From Apostichopus japonicus (lineage: Eukaryota > Echinodermata > Holothuroidea > Aspidochirotida > Stichopodidae): a DNA stretch of 64,000 bases. Positions 24,440-36,492 of the stretch are shown here, in pieces. The stretch covers positions 25,651,166-25,715,165 of the forward strand of contig NC_092579.1 in NCBI RefSeq assembly GCF_037975245.1. Reading direction: 5' to 3'. The translations under genes were made by a program, and so were the position numbers. The notes under the pieces were generated by a model, which did no database searches, was not told the DNA's origin, and saw only the letters and a list, made by a program, of their open reading frames with translations. The number at the start of each line of letters is the position of its first letter. Position 1 is the stretch's first letter.

Positions 24440-25765
24440 TATTGAAATGTTGGATGTCATTACCCAAAATCATAATATTTATGCCCACATTTAGCAGCTA
24501 TTAACCAACTGTATGCCAAGTTTGATTCCATGTGTTTCAATAAGGTAATACATAAAATTGTTCATTTTCAAAAAAAGGCACTTCATTTAAGCTGCCTATC
24601 TGACAAACCATGTCAAATGAGGTTTCACCATGCAAAATTATGCCAAAAATGGTTCATTATTAAGGAATAAATGATTGAAAGTATCAACAAATTTATCCAT
24701 GACAGAATTCATTCATGAATGTATTCTGTTTTGCCATGCCTCTTGATTTACACAAGTCAATGAAAGAACGCATTGTAATGCATTTTCAGTACCAATAAAG
24801 CTTCCCTTGCTCAAAGAACAGCTGATCATCGATGCGACTATAGCAGACTCAGTGATAACAGTAATATAGTGTACAAAACCTAACCTATGGTCACACATAA
24901 TACTACACTTGGTATCACAGACCATCGAACATCTTCACAGTCTCTCTCTCTTACTTCGAATTCAACCATTTAACTCAAATTTGGAATCTAAAACTTAAAT
25001 TGAATAGTGTGCATTTGTTACACTGGTGACACCTTTGCTGTTTAATGTTGCATATTGATTACTTAACTCACAACTAGGCAGAGTCTAACACTTACTGTAC
25101 TGTATAATGAGAGCCGGTTTTGTAAAAGTGCAAAATATGGAAATAAAATTTGAACCCAACCATTGCAAAAAATGGACCCTCAATCTTTTGGACCCAGATG
25201 TTCCCAAATATTAATGCCTGCATGTACCATTAACCAACAACTGCATACAAAGTTTGGCTACAATCCAACTTGAGGTTGAGGAGTTATTTCAATGTGAAGA
25301 AAACGTTGGACCAAATGGTGGCAAAAATATTGTGCCCCACAAATTCTGGTACAAAGAATGTGTCCAAAAATGCAATTAACTTTCTGGCCCACACAGCCAA
25401 AAAGTATACTGTTGTGTATTTGTGTATTAACCAACAGTTCTATACCAAGTTTGATTACAATCTGACTTAAGGTTGCGGAGTTATTGCAATGTAAAGATTT
25501 CTACATTTAACCCCATTAGCTCGTTAACATTCATAAGGTCCGTTCCAAACAACAATAGGGCACACATTCTCACTAAAATACATGTATAAAGCAAGTATGA
25601 CAAATATCCATCACTCCCTTGTTGTGCTATCGCATCACATAAGTGTAAGCAAGTGTCACAGACGCAAACACACACATGTACACACCAACCTGACTGCATA
25701 GGTTCCTTTGCTTCCAGCAAGGAATCACAAACAGATGCATGCATGAATATTAATGAGGTCAAATT
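24440..25765 (-). repeat. Family G-related dispersed repeat inside MRPL27 intron
   Basis: Read on the minus strand it starts near 25735 with GCAAAGGAACCTATGCAGTC, then a TG-rich stretch and GTGACACTTGCTT. This is the same beginning as the copy at 54535. Further on are two to three modules of about 200 bases containing GCAATAACTCC, CAGATTGTAATCAAACTTGG and GTTGGTTAAT (near 25480-25420, 25290-25230 and a weaker one near 24540-24490). No coding sequence is present. Confidence 0.6.
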
Positions 25766-26070
25766 TCATGATCTCATCAGCAAGTATCTATAAACTTATA
25801 TTGTATTAATCACGTACATGTATAAAATTAATAGACATACTATTTCAGAGATATCTTATTAAGAATTCATGTTCACTGATTAATACTCACGATATGCACA
25901 TAAAAAAGAACATGGTTTTTGTATGGATGTATTGTAATAAACCTAATATGCCAAGGATGAAACCATCGAACATTTGGTTCCTGTCTTGTGTTTTAATGCC
26001 ATTTCCTGCAATTTGCCGAATATTAATGACACAAAGTTGGAGCGTCATAAAAATGTGCTTATTATGTACC
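25766..26070. other. Intronic spacer
   Basis: AT-rich with no recognised element. It lies within the last MRPL27 intron. Confidence 0.3.
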
Positions 26071-26072
26071 AG

Positions 26073-26336
26073 TGCTGAGGCGGAGTGGATAAAAGCGGTG
26101 GCATTTGAAGCAATTAGGCTTAGCAATCGGGAGGTTCCAGGTTTGATTCCTGGCCTAGTCATATTAAGGGTGGCTTTTACATCCAAGAGCAATATACCAA
26201 TCTAGCAACTTTCCCATCTGAAATGACTTTGAAAATATTCCAAATTTGAGTTAAATGTTGTATTGGTAGCCACCAGGTTTTTCCCACATATGTGGTTGCT
26301 TAAGCCCCGTAAAAATAACTGCTGATTATTAAAATT
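26073..26336 (+). mobile_element. tRNA-derived SINE
   Basis: The head resembles a type II (Ser/Leu-like) tRNA. There is an A-box-like GCGGAGTGGATAAAAGCGG at about 26080-26098, and a B-box GGTTTGATTCC at about 26139-26149 inside a TΨC-like arm (CCAGGTTTGATTCCTGG). These are the internal RNA polymerase III promoter elements. A body of about 170 bases unrelated to tRNA follows, ending with GCTGATTATTAAAATTA. It sits in the last MRPL27 intron, opposite to the gene's transcription. Confidence 0.75.
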
Positions 26337-26439
26337 AACATCACCATACCAGTATAAAACAAATTATAGTAGAACACTTAAGGTATGGCATTCTGTGTAG
26401 TCCAAAACAAGTCTATGAATGGCTTGCCCAACAAGTTGA

Positions 26440-27410
26440 ATATTCTGTTGCACGTCCGTTGGGCTAGTGGGTCTAAGTGTCCTTTTGACAATGCGTCTGC
26501 CATAATGTTCTCTTTGCCCACTACAGGTGTGGGATGATCTCCTCCTGACGAGGAACTAGTAGTTGTTTGTCCAACTTTTTTGGGGCTATGACCCCCAAAG
26601 GTGGAGTTGTAATGGTCTCATATGCACAGCTGGACCACATCAACCAGACTGGCCATAAGTCCCAGGGCCCTTAACCAATCCACAGTTGGGGACTCCTACC
26701 ATGCCAGTAGCTTCTGAAGCAAATACTATTCCTCTTGGAAACCAAGAACTGGTTTGTGTGTGTCAGGATGGGGGTGTGACTTCATCTCATTGACAATCAA
26801 CCATAGTTCTTGTAGGGTCTGCAAAGTTTTGACGTTGTTTCTCGTATTCTCTCACTATAAACCAGTTGGGATAGACAAGGAGTGTCACCCTCTTTTTCTG
26901 TGAAAGGAGACTACTCTTCCCGCCATTCTTGTTAACACTCGGGGAGATGTAGATAGGCCAATGGTAGTGCCTGGAATTGATAATCTCTCCCCTCGTACCT
27001 GAAGGCTAGAAAACGTCACTGTTCCTTGTGGATTGGTATGTACAGAAGGTAAGCATCTGCGCTCGCCATCCACATGCCCTTCCTGAAAAGTGGAATTTTA
27101 ACTGTTAGAGTTTCCATACGGCAACATTTTGGTCTTACGAAGTTTCAGTTGAGGGGTGTCAGATTTACAATGGAACGCCAAGATTCGTCCCTCTTTTTTC
27201 TTAGCAAAGATGAGGACCAGAAGAGTGGTCCCCAATCTCCCGAAACCTCTATATCTGCAGTTTTATGTATCTGTGCCAGAATTTCCCCTCTAGAGCTAAT
27301 CTGTAGACCTGGTCGGTGGGTGTTAGTGTTACAATTACCCATTCCTGAAAGGTGGACCAGAGGTAAATTATATTATTTATCATCCGACTTTACGCCCACT
27401 GATCAGTGCC
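26440..27410 (-). pseudogene. DIRS-like RT and RNase H remnant
   Basis: Minus-strand pieces in order: GLQISSRGEILAQIHKT then SWRSIVNLTPLN (27342-27145), a palm-proximal block; RGERLSIPGTTIGLSTSPRV (about 27000-26900); a LGLMASLVDVVQLCI block (about 26690-26630); and the RNase H end with ENIMADALS (about 26515-26485). Stops and frameshifts separate them. In a working element these copy RNA to circular DNA. This copy is dead. Confidence 0.65.
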
Positions 27411-27482
27411 CATAACTATCTACTGATGAGCATAAAATCTAAGTCCCCCCCCCCCCACGTCTGGTTTGCTGAGTTCAGGTGC

Positions 27483-28521
27483 CTAGGGCTGAGCAGCTAA
27501 TGTTGGAGGAGCGGCCACTGTAAAGTCTTGTGGGAAAGTCATTGATGTAGGGTTCCCTCTACTGTTGCTGGCCCCTCTGGAATCAAACCCTGGTCTAGAG
27601 GCACTACTAAATCTACCTTTAGCTCTGTTGCAGAGTGACCCTCTCTGGATGTTTCTCTGTGGAGCTACTTGACCACCCCTAAATGGTCTGTTCTCCCTTG
27701 GTCTATATGGATGGGGTCTGCCTTCAGCTAATGTCCTGAACTCTGACTTCGCCAGGGTCTCCCTCCTTGACACTTCTTCCTGAAGTTTCTTCTGGAAACA
27801 TCCTGCAAACAGGTCTTCCCTTAATGATGGTAGATTGTTAACTTTTGCCTTCGCTTCAACTGAAGGCCATCTTATGGAGGACACCACGTTCCCTCTTCTC
27901 TAGGTCAAAGACCTTGCGGCCACCCTAGCAAATTGATCATAGGTCAGTCTTGTCAAGGGTCCCAAGAGCAATAATTGTTGACCCACCTCGTTCCTAGGCA
28001 TCATCTCCTGGCATTTTCTAATGGTACCTCATCAGGACCTCCACTACCAACATCATCACTGATGACAAATTTCATGCCTGACCTAGCCGTAACATCCATG
28101 TCTATCAGGATCCCTTCCAATCTCTTCTGGCCTAAATCTCTAAACTCTGGGACGATGACAATCCATGTTCCGCTCATAACTTTTGTTTTGCCTCTTGGTG
28201 CATTAGTGGGCACCTAAACAGGCTCTTCCAGGTATCTTCAGGGACCCTTATAGCCCTGTCAGCCTTTGCTAGAAAGGCAGTCCATCTCTTTTTATTAGTT
28301 ATGGCTTCCAACCTATTACAGCAGGACATGTCCATAGGCATCATTGTCCTCTGTTTTGTGGTGTTCTCCCCTGTGGACTCCAGGTTGGACAGACAGGCCA
28401 GATCAGGGGGCTGGCTCTTCTGGTTATCGATCCCCCGTACCACTCTGAATTCCGCTTCTTCCATTCCTCTGGGAGAGAGCTGCTCCAAGCCAGTCTGGTG
28501 CATGTACTGAACTTTAGACAT
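27483..28521 (-). pseudogene. DIRS-like gag remnant
   Basis: Three overlapping minus-strand frames make up one decayed ORF: 28521-28174, 28213-28001 and 27887-27483. The last part is Arg/Pro/Gly-rich (YRPRENRPFRGG), as in nucleic-acid-binding C-termini of gag proteins of such elements. I infer gag from its position just before the RT and from composition; no specific motif proves it. Confidence 0.55.
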
Positions 28522-28525
28522 AACT

Positions 28526-29580
28526 CATGATTGTCCAAAGCTCTTCCGGGACAAAAAAATGAACAATTAATTCATTTAAATTACCTTCAAGATAACATAC
28601 TGAGATATTGAATTAAGGTATTAGAATGACAAAAGGGGTTACAAAGGAGGAAGGAATAGAATCTAACAAAGGAGGCCTAGTAATTAATGAAAAGTAACTT
28701 AGCAATATGCATCAACTAAGCTAGAAGCAAGAGGCTTACAAGAGGAACAACATGTGGTCAGAATATTAAAAAAAACTACATTGAAGGCCAATGTGGGGAA
28801 AAGAGAGGTAGAAAACTCACTAGAAAAATGTATTTAATAACTAGAGTAGGGAAACAGAAAAAGTGATGGAAGTGCGAAAGTAACATACAGTATATATACC
28901 GTACACATGACCCATATATAATATACATATATACTATGGACTGGAAAGGCGGGAAAACTAGCGTTGAAACTCCTTATTCTAATTAGGTGAAGAAGGCTTC
29001 AACATACAAATTGAATCCACACACAAAAAGGATGTCAAGGCACTTTAGGTGGCATAATGAGAAGGAAGGACATTGACCGGAGAGGTCTGGACATAGAGGG
29101 AGCACTGTGTTAAAATGTTACCAGTTTGCTCTAGGCACGGTAGAATGTGAGTACTAAGTTGTTGGGGAGACAGGTAAGGGAAGTAAATATTGTGTTTACA
29201 AGCTAGCCATCACACACACACGCATGTTTGTACAGTATTTCATTCCAACCGAGGACCCCATTGTATTTTCCATTGTTCAAATCCACGTACCCTAACCTTT
29301 ACAATACCCCATACAATAGAATTCTTCCAAGGACATGGTGATTCTTTAGAAATCACAACCGAGGACCTGGAATTCTTTTGTTTGAGTCCTCGGTCAGATA
29401 GAAAAACAAACGCACACACGCCAGCACGATTGCAAAAGTTACTGAACCTTTGGCATCATAACCAAAAAGTAAAGTAAGGAAATTGGCAAGTTATCAAAAA
29501 GTAAGGTTAGGAAAAAAGTACAGTATTGCTTCTTATCAGCAAAACCAATTGAGAAAAAAGGGTCTTATTTTTTAACTTAC
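28526..29580. other. MRPL27 intron sequence
   Basis: Intronic. Around 29040-29185 is a segment shared with 54030-54120, 57600-57720 and (inverted) 60360-60480, ending in GAGACAGGTAAG. Around 29250-29400 the word ACCGAGGAC recurs. No exon was found. Confidence 0.4.
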
Positions 29581-29651
29581 AAATTGCCCTGGAAGCCATC
29601 GAAAGCTGAATTTCTGTCTTACAAGTATTTGATTGGCTCGAACATATTCAC
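29581..29651 (-). CDS. MRPL27: Mitochondrial ribosomal protein L27, internal exon
   Basis: The 71-nt exon begins after acceptor ATCAG (29653-29652 is AG) and ends before donor GTAAGT (29580-29575). It completes a split Gly codon from the previous exon and encodes GEYVRANQILVRQKFSFRWLPGQF. This is the bL27 core that forms the N-terminal part of the fold next to the peptidyl-transferase region: the Y-V-x-A-x-x-I...R-Q and R-x-x-P-G pattern matches the family. Exit phase 0 joins exactly to the exon at 24265. Confidence 0.9.
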
Positions 29652-30271
29652 CTGATAAAAGAAGAAAAATGACACAAATCAGACCACAACATGCATTTAA
29701 TTACCATTGAACCTTGGGACTTCTTTTCAGCTGGCAATTATGCATTCATTATATTGAAATCTTGCTTTTGCAGCTATTTTGAACTAGTTTTCGAAACGAA
29801 TTATGATGACTTAAACTTCACAGTAAACTTTTAACTACTGTACATACCGTAGTAATAAAGCTTCGGAAAACTGAATGAGCTACAAAATGACTGTTTTCAT
29901 AGTGGTTGGTGTTTGTTTAGGTCATATGTAATTTGCTTTCCCCTAACTGGTTACATTTGTTAAGACTGTTCAGCCTAAGTTGTGAACCTATGCACAGCCC
30001 GCCATCTGCCAGTCGTGAAAATGAACTGTTCAGTTCTCCTGACTGAAGTCTTAAATCTGGCAAATTCTTAATTGGTCATAGTCTTCAGCACACATGACAT
30101 TGCATGACAATCCACTAATGTCTATGTAACAATGGTTCAGTTGAGATGGGTTGTGATTAGTCTGGCAGTGTGTGGAAGGCTTTAGGCCTACAGTATATAG
30201 GGCTTAAAAAGATGGAATATACTGTATGGAGTAAAATCCACTGTCAACAAACTACAGAAATCAAAGCTCAC
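29652..30271. other. MRPL27 intron
   Basis: A 620-bp intron with consensus borders. Nothing else was recognised. Confidence 0.5.
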
Positions 30272-30415
30272 CTTCCTTCACCTTCTTTCCAAGTCTCTGA
30301 CCAGGTGCTTTACCACCCCTGTTTCTACTTGAGCTACCAGCCTTTTTAGAAGCCCACCTCACTATGCATGTCCCTGAACCAGATTGTAAGGGACCAAGAT
30401 GACTGGATAGGACAG
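30272..30415 (-). CDS. MRPL27: Mitochondrial ribosomal protein L27, exon carrying the start of the mature protein
   Basis: The 144-nt exon has acceptor CAACAG (AG at 30417-30416) and donor GTGAGC (30271-30266). It encodes a low-conservation leader (VLSSHLGPLQSGSGTCI), consistent with the C-terminal part of a mitochondrial targeting peptide. Then comes the hallmark VRWASKKAGSSSRNRGGKAP and GQRLGKKVKEG: the W/Y-A-S-K-K-x-G-G/S-S motif of L27 proteins. It enters in phase 2 and leaves in phase 1, matching the next exon. The exon with the ATG lies further up (higher coordinates) and I could not identify it. Confidence 0.9.
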
Positions 30416-33090
30416 CTGTTGGGTAAAACATACATTAAAGAGTTTTCACAATTCAACAATGTAGCAGTATATCTGTACTGAACAAAATGTAAACAAATGA
30501 AGTTCAAATAACAGATTTGATTGACGTTATTAATCTCAGGCAGGTATTTTTCATTTGCCATCATCTAGATAGGAATCATGAAATGTACTCATCATGTAAG
30601 ACCTTTTGGATCCTGCCTGAGGTATAAAGTAAAGATCTAAAAGTCAAATGTAGCATGGTTCATTTTGACTGGCAAAATATGTTTGTCATGATCTCTGTGG
30701 TATTCTGCACTGGTCAATAATAAATCATAATGTCCTGAAGTGATATTATACCCCCTTTAAGTGCCTATCAAACTCCTGCAAGGTCTTAATCCTTTGCACT
30801 TTTGACCTTCAAGTTTCCCCTTGTTAATTTCCATGGTTCCTGAATGAGGAAATACATTAGAAATTGTTCCTTACATTTACAGATTTCTAGTGTAAGAGCC
30901 TGTAGTTTCAGACAAAGAAAATCAAAAATTAGGGCCACATGTTGTTTCTTTTTCACACTGATTGGTTCATTCAGTGATAGATTTGATGACTGAGTATTAA
31001 TGGTGTTCCGAAGTAAAATTGAACCAATCATGATTCAAGATGCCCCATTACGTGTGACCCCAAGCTTTGCAACTTCTGAGCAGTATTTATAGAGGCATAT
31101 GAGTTCATACGAGGCATATACGATCATTGTCATCCATGGCCAAAGAATTTATACCTATGTATTTATTGTTTCCTATCAGTATCTTGAAGTAATTTTACAG
31201 CATTTAATTGAACTTTTAATTGTATCACGGAGAGAATAAATAATCTTGACATCAACAGGATGCTGTAATCAATTACTTGAGTGGAGCTTCTTGGAGCTAC
31301 AGTAGGCTTCCGAAATAACCTACCAATAATTTTCTCACAGGGACAAAAGATACTACCATCTCTACCGGGCTACAGTTGATATTTGAAACATTACAATACA
31401 AGAAACCAGAAATTCAGACTCTGTGATTCCTTGCTATAAAATCATTAAAATGTACTACTTACCGTAAGTACCTCATTGAAAGTGTAAGGAGTTAATATTT
31501 GTCGAAATATAAAGTTACTGTAGAACTTCATCATCAGAGAGTTCTAAACTCCCTCGACCAGTGCAGAGTAATTTATAACACTCACTTGTGGAGGAGGCAA
31601 TCTCTCTCTCCACCTTTCTCTCTCCACCTCCCTCTCTTTCTTTCTATTCCCTCTTTCCCTTCCTCTCTCTCCTTCCCCACTACTCTCCTCTCTCTCCTCT
31701 ATTCCCGAACTTCCTCTCCTTCCTTTCTCACTTTCCCTGTCTCTCCTTTCCCTACTATTGGGGAGCCATTTTGGTTGGGTAACCGTGCCAACTGTTCTTG
31801 TTATTTGGTTCTCTGCCCCCCTTGAGCCACCTGTCTATCTCTTGCCACTGGATTTGCGAAAAACTCTGTACATACTAGGCAGGGGTCCCGTCTGATGCCG
31901 TCACTGCCCACTAACACAAGACATCACAGCATAATGAAGCAAACTTTTTACTAATTTGCAAGCGCAAAATAGAAGGACAAATGAATGATCGAATAGATTC
32001 AAAGGATCATCAGGAGCAGATTTTCATCTCATTACTGCCCAAAATATGCCCCCAATTTGTGTTTCAGGGCGCAACATTCAATTGGCCAACTTACTTCACT
32101 GTGCTGTAAAGTAAATTTCACTAGTCCAGCGTGTATTGTACAAGTGCACAAAGCAAATTACACTTGAACATGTACTGTACCTTGCTGACACCTGTCTTGC
32201 ACTTGCAAAAATTCTTGGCAAGTATGCAAGAAACTTTTTACACGATCAGAATTTGTAAATATCTCATATTCGGAACTTCAAAACATGACAGTCACCCACA
32301 ACTTAAGAATAACCTTGTGACATTGAAAAGTGTTTGGTAAAAACTCTACAGCCTATCACTAACATGCTCAGTAATTCTGGGGCTATGGTGACAGGGTTTC
32401 TGCCAGAAACTGAAAGAAGGGATGTCAAACGATGCTCATATAATACTGTATTGAATAACATCGTCACAGGGGCCCACGGATTTTCCCCTACTTTCACCAC
32501 TGTGACCACATGTTCAGTAGTCTATTTTACAGCTGTATAGGCCTCTTACTACTAGTACAGGAAACACTAGTATCAATGGTTTATCCTAGCCTATTTTAGC
32601 CTTTTAAAAGTTCTTGTCAAGAAAAGTAAAGGAGAAAGTAGTTGAAGCTTGGACCTAGTAATAGGAGGCTTGTACTCATCAAGCTAGATCTGAATACCGT
32701 ATTATATATATACACCTCTTGAATATATTCCTGTTTACAAAATATTCAGACTTTGAATTCTGTTGACCCTAAATGACCATTGAACTACACAGAATAGGGT
32801 TGTTGCACTCAATAACAGTTGGGAGTCTGACCTCCCTACAGGTACTGTATGACCGTTATTGTAAAATATTTGACAAGAGCTCTGTGACCGTGCTTGTTAC
32901 AGAAACTCCGCGAAAATAGACGTCCAAGTCTGTGAATTGTTTCCTCAACATTATGTCACCAAAATATGCATGAATGCATATTCAAAATCATTCCAAATTA
33001 AGCAATGACAAAACCAAATATGTATACTCTACATCGAACTATGTCAGAATTGCAAACGATGGACATGAATTATTAACTGACACGGTATAT
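30416..33090. other. MRPL27 intron 1 / upstream region
   Basis: No further exon is supported. It holds a CT-rich microsatellite (31596-31745). The MRPL27 start exon and promoter should lie in or beyond this stretch. Confidence 0.35.
31596..31745. repeat. CT-rich (polypyrimidine) microsatellite
   Basis: About 150 bases of CTCT, TTCC and CCTCTCT words. The Ser/Leu/Phe-rich open frames over it are artefacts. Confidence 0.9.
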
Positions 33091-33124
33091 CATGCCTCTG
33101 TCGAAAACGTTGGAGACGGATCGC
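33091..33124 (+). CDS. Possible first coding exon, unidentified
   Basis: An ATG followed by PLSKTLETDR (11 codons plus one base) runs into a good donor GTGAGT at 33125. The surroundings contain more CpG than the flanks. The exit phase (1) is compatible with the SLC5 exon at 63725, as is the exon at 51781, but over 30 kb away this proves nothing. Short, so chance is a serious alternative. Confidence 0.2.
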
Positions 33125-33126
33125 GG

Positions 33127-34599
33127 TGAGTGTTGGGGAATTTTGGAACTGTGATACTTGTGTATTAGAACATATAATCTACAGTAGTAAATTGTATCTT
33201 TCTAGGGAACGAATTATTATACATGATTTGAAAGTTTCATTCTTGTTCATGAAGTACAAAATATTGCAATCGAACTTTGATTTTACATCGATTTTGCATC
33301 ATGCAAGTGCATGTGTAACTATAGTGATGTACTTAGGCTAATACTACTACTAGTTGAGCACACGCATGTGTATATGGCAAAACCAGGGTTAGGCCAACCT
33401 CTAGCTCCCTACACATCAATAACATTAGATTTGGTTGGAGTAACCAAGCCTAAACTGAAATTTTTCGGTGTGAACCATTAGCTGTGTTTTAAATCTTATA
33501 TTGACACAATAACAAAACATTTATGATACAGACTCAAGTATATCTTACTTCATGTCAATAGCTGAGTGTTCTGCCCCAAATTTCCAAGATATTTAGCAGC
33601 AGAAAGTGAGGGTGGGAACTACTGTAGTGCCTGGGGGTGGGGGTGGAAAATTACAAAATTGTTACCCAGTGGTGCTACTAGGATAGTACTACTACCAAGT
33701 AACAGTATAAGCTTATCAATGATTATGTCAGATTTTTTAGTATAAAGGATCTTGACTAGGCAAATTCTGGACAATTTCTGTTAGTCGGCAGTCCTCGGCA
33801 TATCTTGATGATATGGGTGTGTCACCTGGCGCTATTAACATTCTCATGTTCTATTAACCATTGTGGTTATGTGCAATTGGCAGCAAGTAACATGAATGCA
33901 ATGCTGTTCATGGTTTTCCTGATAATATATTCCCATATGAAAGGTATGTTTGTATGAATTTATCTTTGTATGTATGTCATATTCTACATGTAAAACATGG
34001 TGTATAACGATTCGGAAACTTGTTAGATATGTACAGTAACCCTATTGTTTTTGGTTCGTGTCAAAGAAGTTAAAATGTGAAAGCCTAAAAATGCTGTCTC
34101 GTGTCACATACTGTAACTTTATGTAAATATAACATCTTGTAGGCTACTTCAATTACACAGCAATAAGAAAAAAAAGTCACCATATTCCAATTACATGAAT
34201 TCTGTAGTAGTTGGATTTGTACTAGGAAATCATTAACATCTCCATAGAGGTATTCAAGAACCAGTGTTTCTTTCATGACAAATCTGCTATAACATGTGTT
34301 CTTTGAAAACAAAACCAAAGCTTTATGAGAAAGCAGCTTTTGAGGCAAGTGTGGTTTTTTTTTTTTAAGGGAGTTAATGCATTCTTTCAATAATTTTTAC
34401 ATATATTCATCCTTCATTTTCTTCTACCTTTTCATGATGTTACTCTTACTAGCCTGATATGGAAACAAAATATAAAGTGCTCACAATGGATTTACAAGCT
34501 GATAAGATAGATCAAGTATGAAGTAATGCACAATGAACTTTTGGCCTAACTTGAGAATCTGTACCATATGAATGGGAAAGCTTACTTCGAATCGGCAGA
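33127..34599. other. Intergenic or intronic DNA
   Basis: AT-rich, with no recognised gene or repeat. Confidence 0.3.
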
Positions 34600-34603
34600 A
34601 TAA

Positions 34604-34687
34604 GGTTAGGGGTTAGGAAGTAGGGTTTGGGAGTAGGGTTAGGAATTAGGGTTAGGAAGTAGGGTTAGGGGTTAGGAAGTAGGGTCG
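34604..34687. repeat. Degenerate telomere-like GGTTAGG repeats
   Basis: About 84 bases made of TTAGGG, GTTAGGAAGTAGGG and GGGGTTAGG variants, close to the metazoan telomere unit but with a mixed 6-14 base period. Possibly an interstitial telomeric relic or merely a similar minisatellite. Confidence 0.75.
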
Positions 34688-34954
34688 AATGGTACGGATT
34701 CTAAATTAGAACCGAAATTTTTGAGTTCCAGTGTTTACAAGCAAGTGTCACATACTCATAGGCTACATGTATACACACATATGCTCACACAATGCCATCA
34801 CAATTTAGCATAGGTTCAAAATGAGAAAAATGTGTTGAATATCTAGCCAAACATAGACACAATTCCAATTGGCATTGAGCATCTGCCATTATTATTTGCC
34901 AATATCTATTTTGACTTGCTCTACCTATTCTACTTCTGTTGGCTAAGGAGTTAA

Positions 34955-35357
34955 GGCCGGGTCACACTATACCGATTTTTTATCGGAATGCTATCCGATT
35001 TTCCCGGAGGAATCGAAACAGCCTGTTTTTCGTTCGGGTCTTCTAGCCACAGTGATAAAGGACCTGATTTGCTATCTGTTGAGCCATTCCGATGTGGAAT
35101 AGCCCTCTCCTAACTTTTGATATTAACTCCGTTTCCTTTTATCGGATAGCTATCCGATTTCTCTTCCGATTTTTATCGTTTCTCGATGTGACGTCACTTC
35201 AGAATGAGGTCGGTTCCAGAACCCCTCAGATTTGGAGTAGGTATTCGAATATTCCACTGCATTCATTACATTCACTACCACAAACCTCACTCTTCGGCCT
35301 AAAATCGGAAAGATCGGACCGTATTCCGATAAAATATCGCTGTAGTGTGACCGGGCC
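34955..35357. mobile_element. TTAA-flanked MITE
   Basis: The inverted ends are GGCCGGGTCACACTA and TAGTGTGACCGGGCC (one mismatch), extended by ATTTTTTATCGGAAT versus ATTCCGATAAAATAT. Both sides carry TTAA (34951-34954 and 35358-35361). TTAA duplication is the mark of piggyBac-type and a few other superfamilies. The 403-bp interior is full of TATCCGAT/ATCGGATA words and small palindromes, with no transposase. Confidence 0.85.
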
Positions 35358-35361
35358 TTAA

Positions 35362-35944
35362 GGGTATGTCTTGGGGCCTGTCTTACTTGGGCTAGGCTAG
35401 GTCTATTCTAATGACATACATGTTAGTTGTTACTAACATTGTTAGGCCTAGGCTAGGCCCCAAGTCTAACACTCCTACTCCTAATTCTGTTGGTGTAAAT
35501 GTGACACGTAATAAATATTTGCCCGGAAGATGGATAAATTGTGTGGGCCTTAGTCCTTATTCGTCCGGCTGTCGAGCTTATATGCTCGACCAACACTAGC
35601 CACTTACAACGTACTGTATTTGCAGATGTAAAAGTGCTTCGCGAAAAGGGTTCATAGATGAGAAACGTAACGGCAAATTATTAACGTTATTTTAAAACCT
35701 CTTCTACTTTCTAGCCTAAACCTTAACGGTAGCACAAGTTGATTGGATTATAAAGCATTTCAAGCTTTATGGGTAGGAATGCAGATACCTGTATTTTGTC
35801 CAAAAAGCCATGTGAAATACCTCTGAACGACTGGGACTGACATCCTTATTCCGTCAGCCATCGACAAACATTATGATTATAACAGTCCCATGCTCTTCAA
35901 GCCATCGAGTTTAATAAATCTTGGAGAAACCATCACATATTAAA
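35362..35944. other. Spacer, AGGCCTAG-rich
   Basis: Contains TTAGGCCTAGGCTAGGCC-like low-complexity words near 35440-35460. No gene was recognised. Confidence 0.35.
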
Positions 35945-35989
35945 TACGCGCGTACGTATGGCAAGCCGTTTTACTTTTTATTCGATATT

Positions 35990-36492
35990 TGATGATATCA
36001 TCAAATATTTGGTGATATCAGCAAATAATTGTTGATATCACCAAATCATTTGATGATATCATCAAATAATTGCTGATATCAACAATTATTTGGTGATATA
36101 AGCAAATAATTGTTGATATCAGCAATTCATTTGCTGATATCACCAATTCATTTGCTGATATCACCAATGCATTTGGTGATATCACCAAATAATTGCTGAT
36201 ATCAATAAATAATAGCTGATATCAACAAATATATGCTGATATCAGCAAATGAATTGGTGATATCAGCAATTGAATTGATGATATCAGCAAATCATTTGCT
36301 GATATCAACAATTCCGACATATCACTAATTAATTAGTGATATGAGGAACCGAATTGCTGATATCATGAAATGATTTGGTGATATCATTAAAAGATTTGCT
36401 GATATCAGCAATTGAATTGGCGATATGTTGGAATTGCTGATATCAACAATTCATTTGCTGATATCACCAATTCATTTGCTGATATCAGTAAT
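35990..36492. repeat. TGATATCA-centred tandem array, left arm of element D
   Basis: About 25 units of roughly 19-20 bases, each a TGATATCA octamer or close variant joined by linkers like CAAATAATTGC or CCAATTCATTTGC. Units are individually palindromic, so either strand can fold. Confidence 0.9.

Larger units (their letters stand above)
26430..28525 (-). mobile_element. DIRS-like retrotransposon remnant
   Basis: On the minus strand the order is a gag-like region, RT, then RNase H, within one strand and about 2.1 kb. The RT has a SIVNLTPLN block and a later LSTSPRVLTRM block, and the RNase H end carries GKENIMADALSKG, phrasing typical of DIRS-type elements. No tyrosine recombinase or inverted terminal repeats were found, and the right end at 26430 looks truncated. 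Ngaro-like or another group is not excluded. Confidence 0.65.

Noticed and set aside
26073-26160. A functional tRNA gene
   Set aside because: The A- and B-boxes are present, but the acceptor stem does not close and the sequence continues into a SINE-like body.
35990-36492. TGATATCA array as a CRISPR array
   Set aside because: The window is eukaryotic, the units are short and palindromic, the linkers are not unique spacers, and there are no cas genes.
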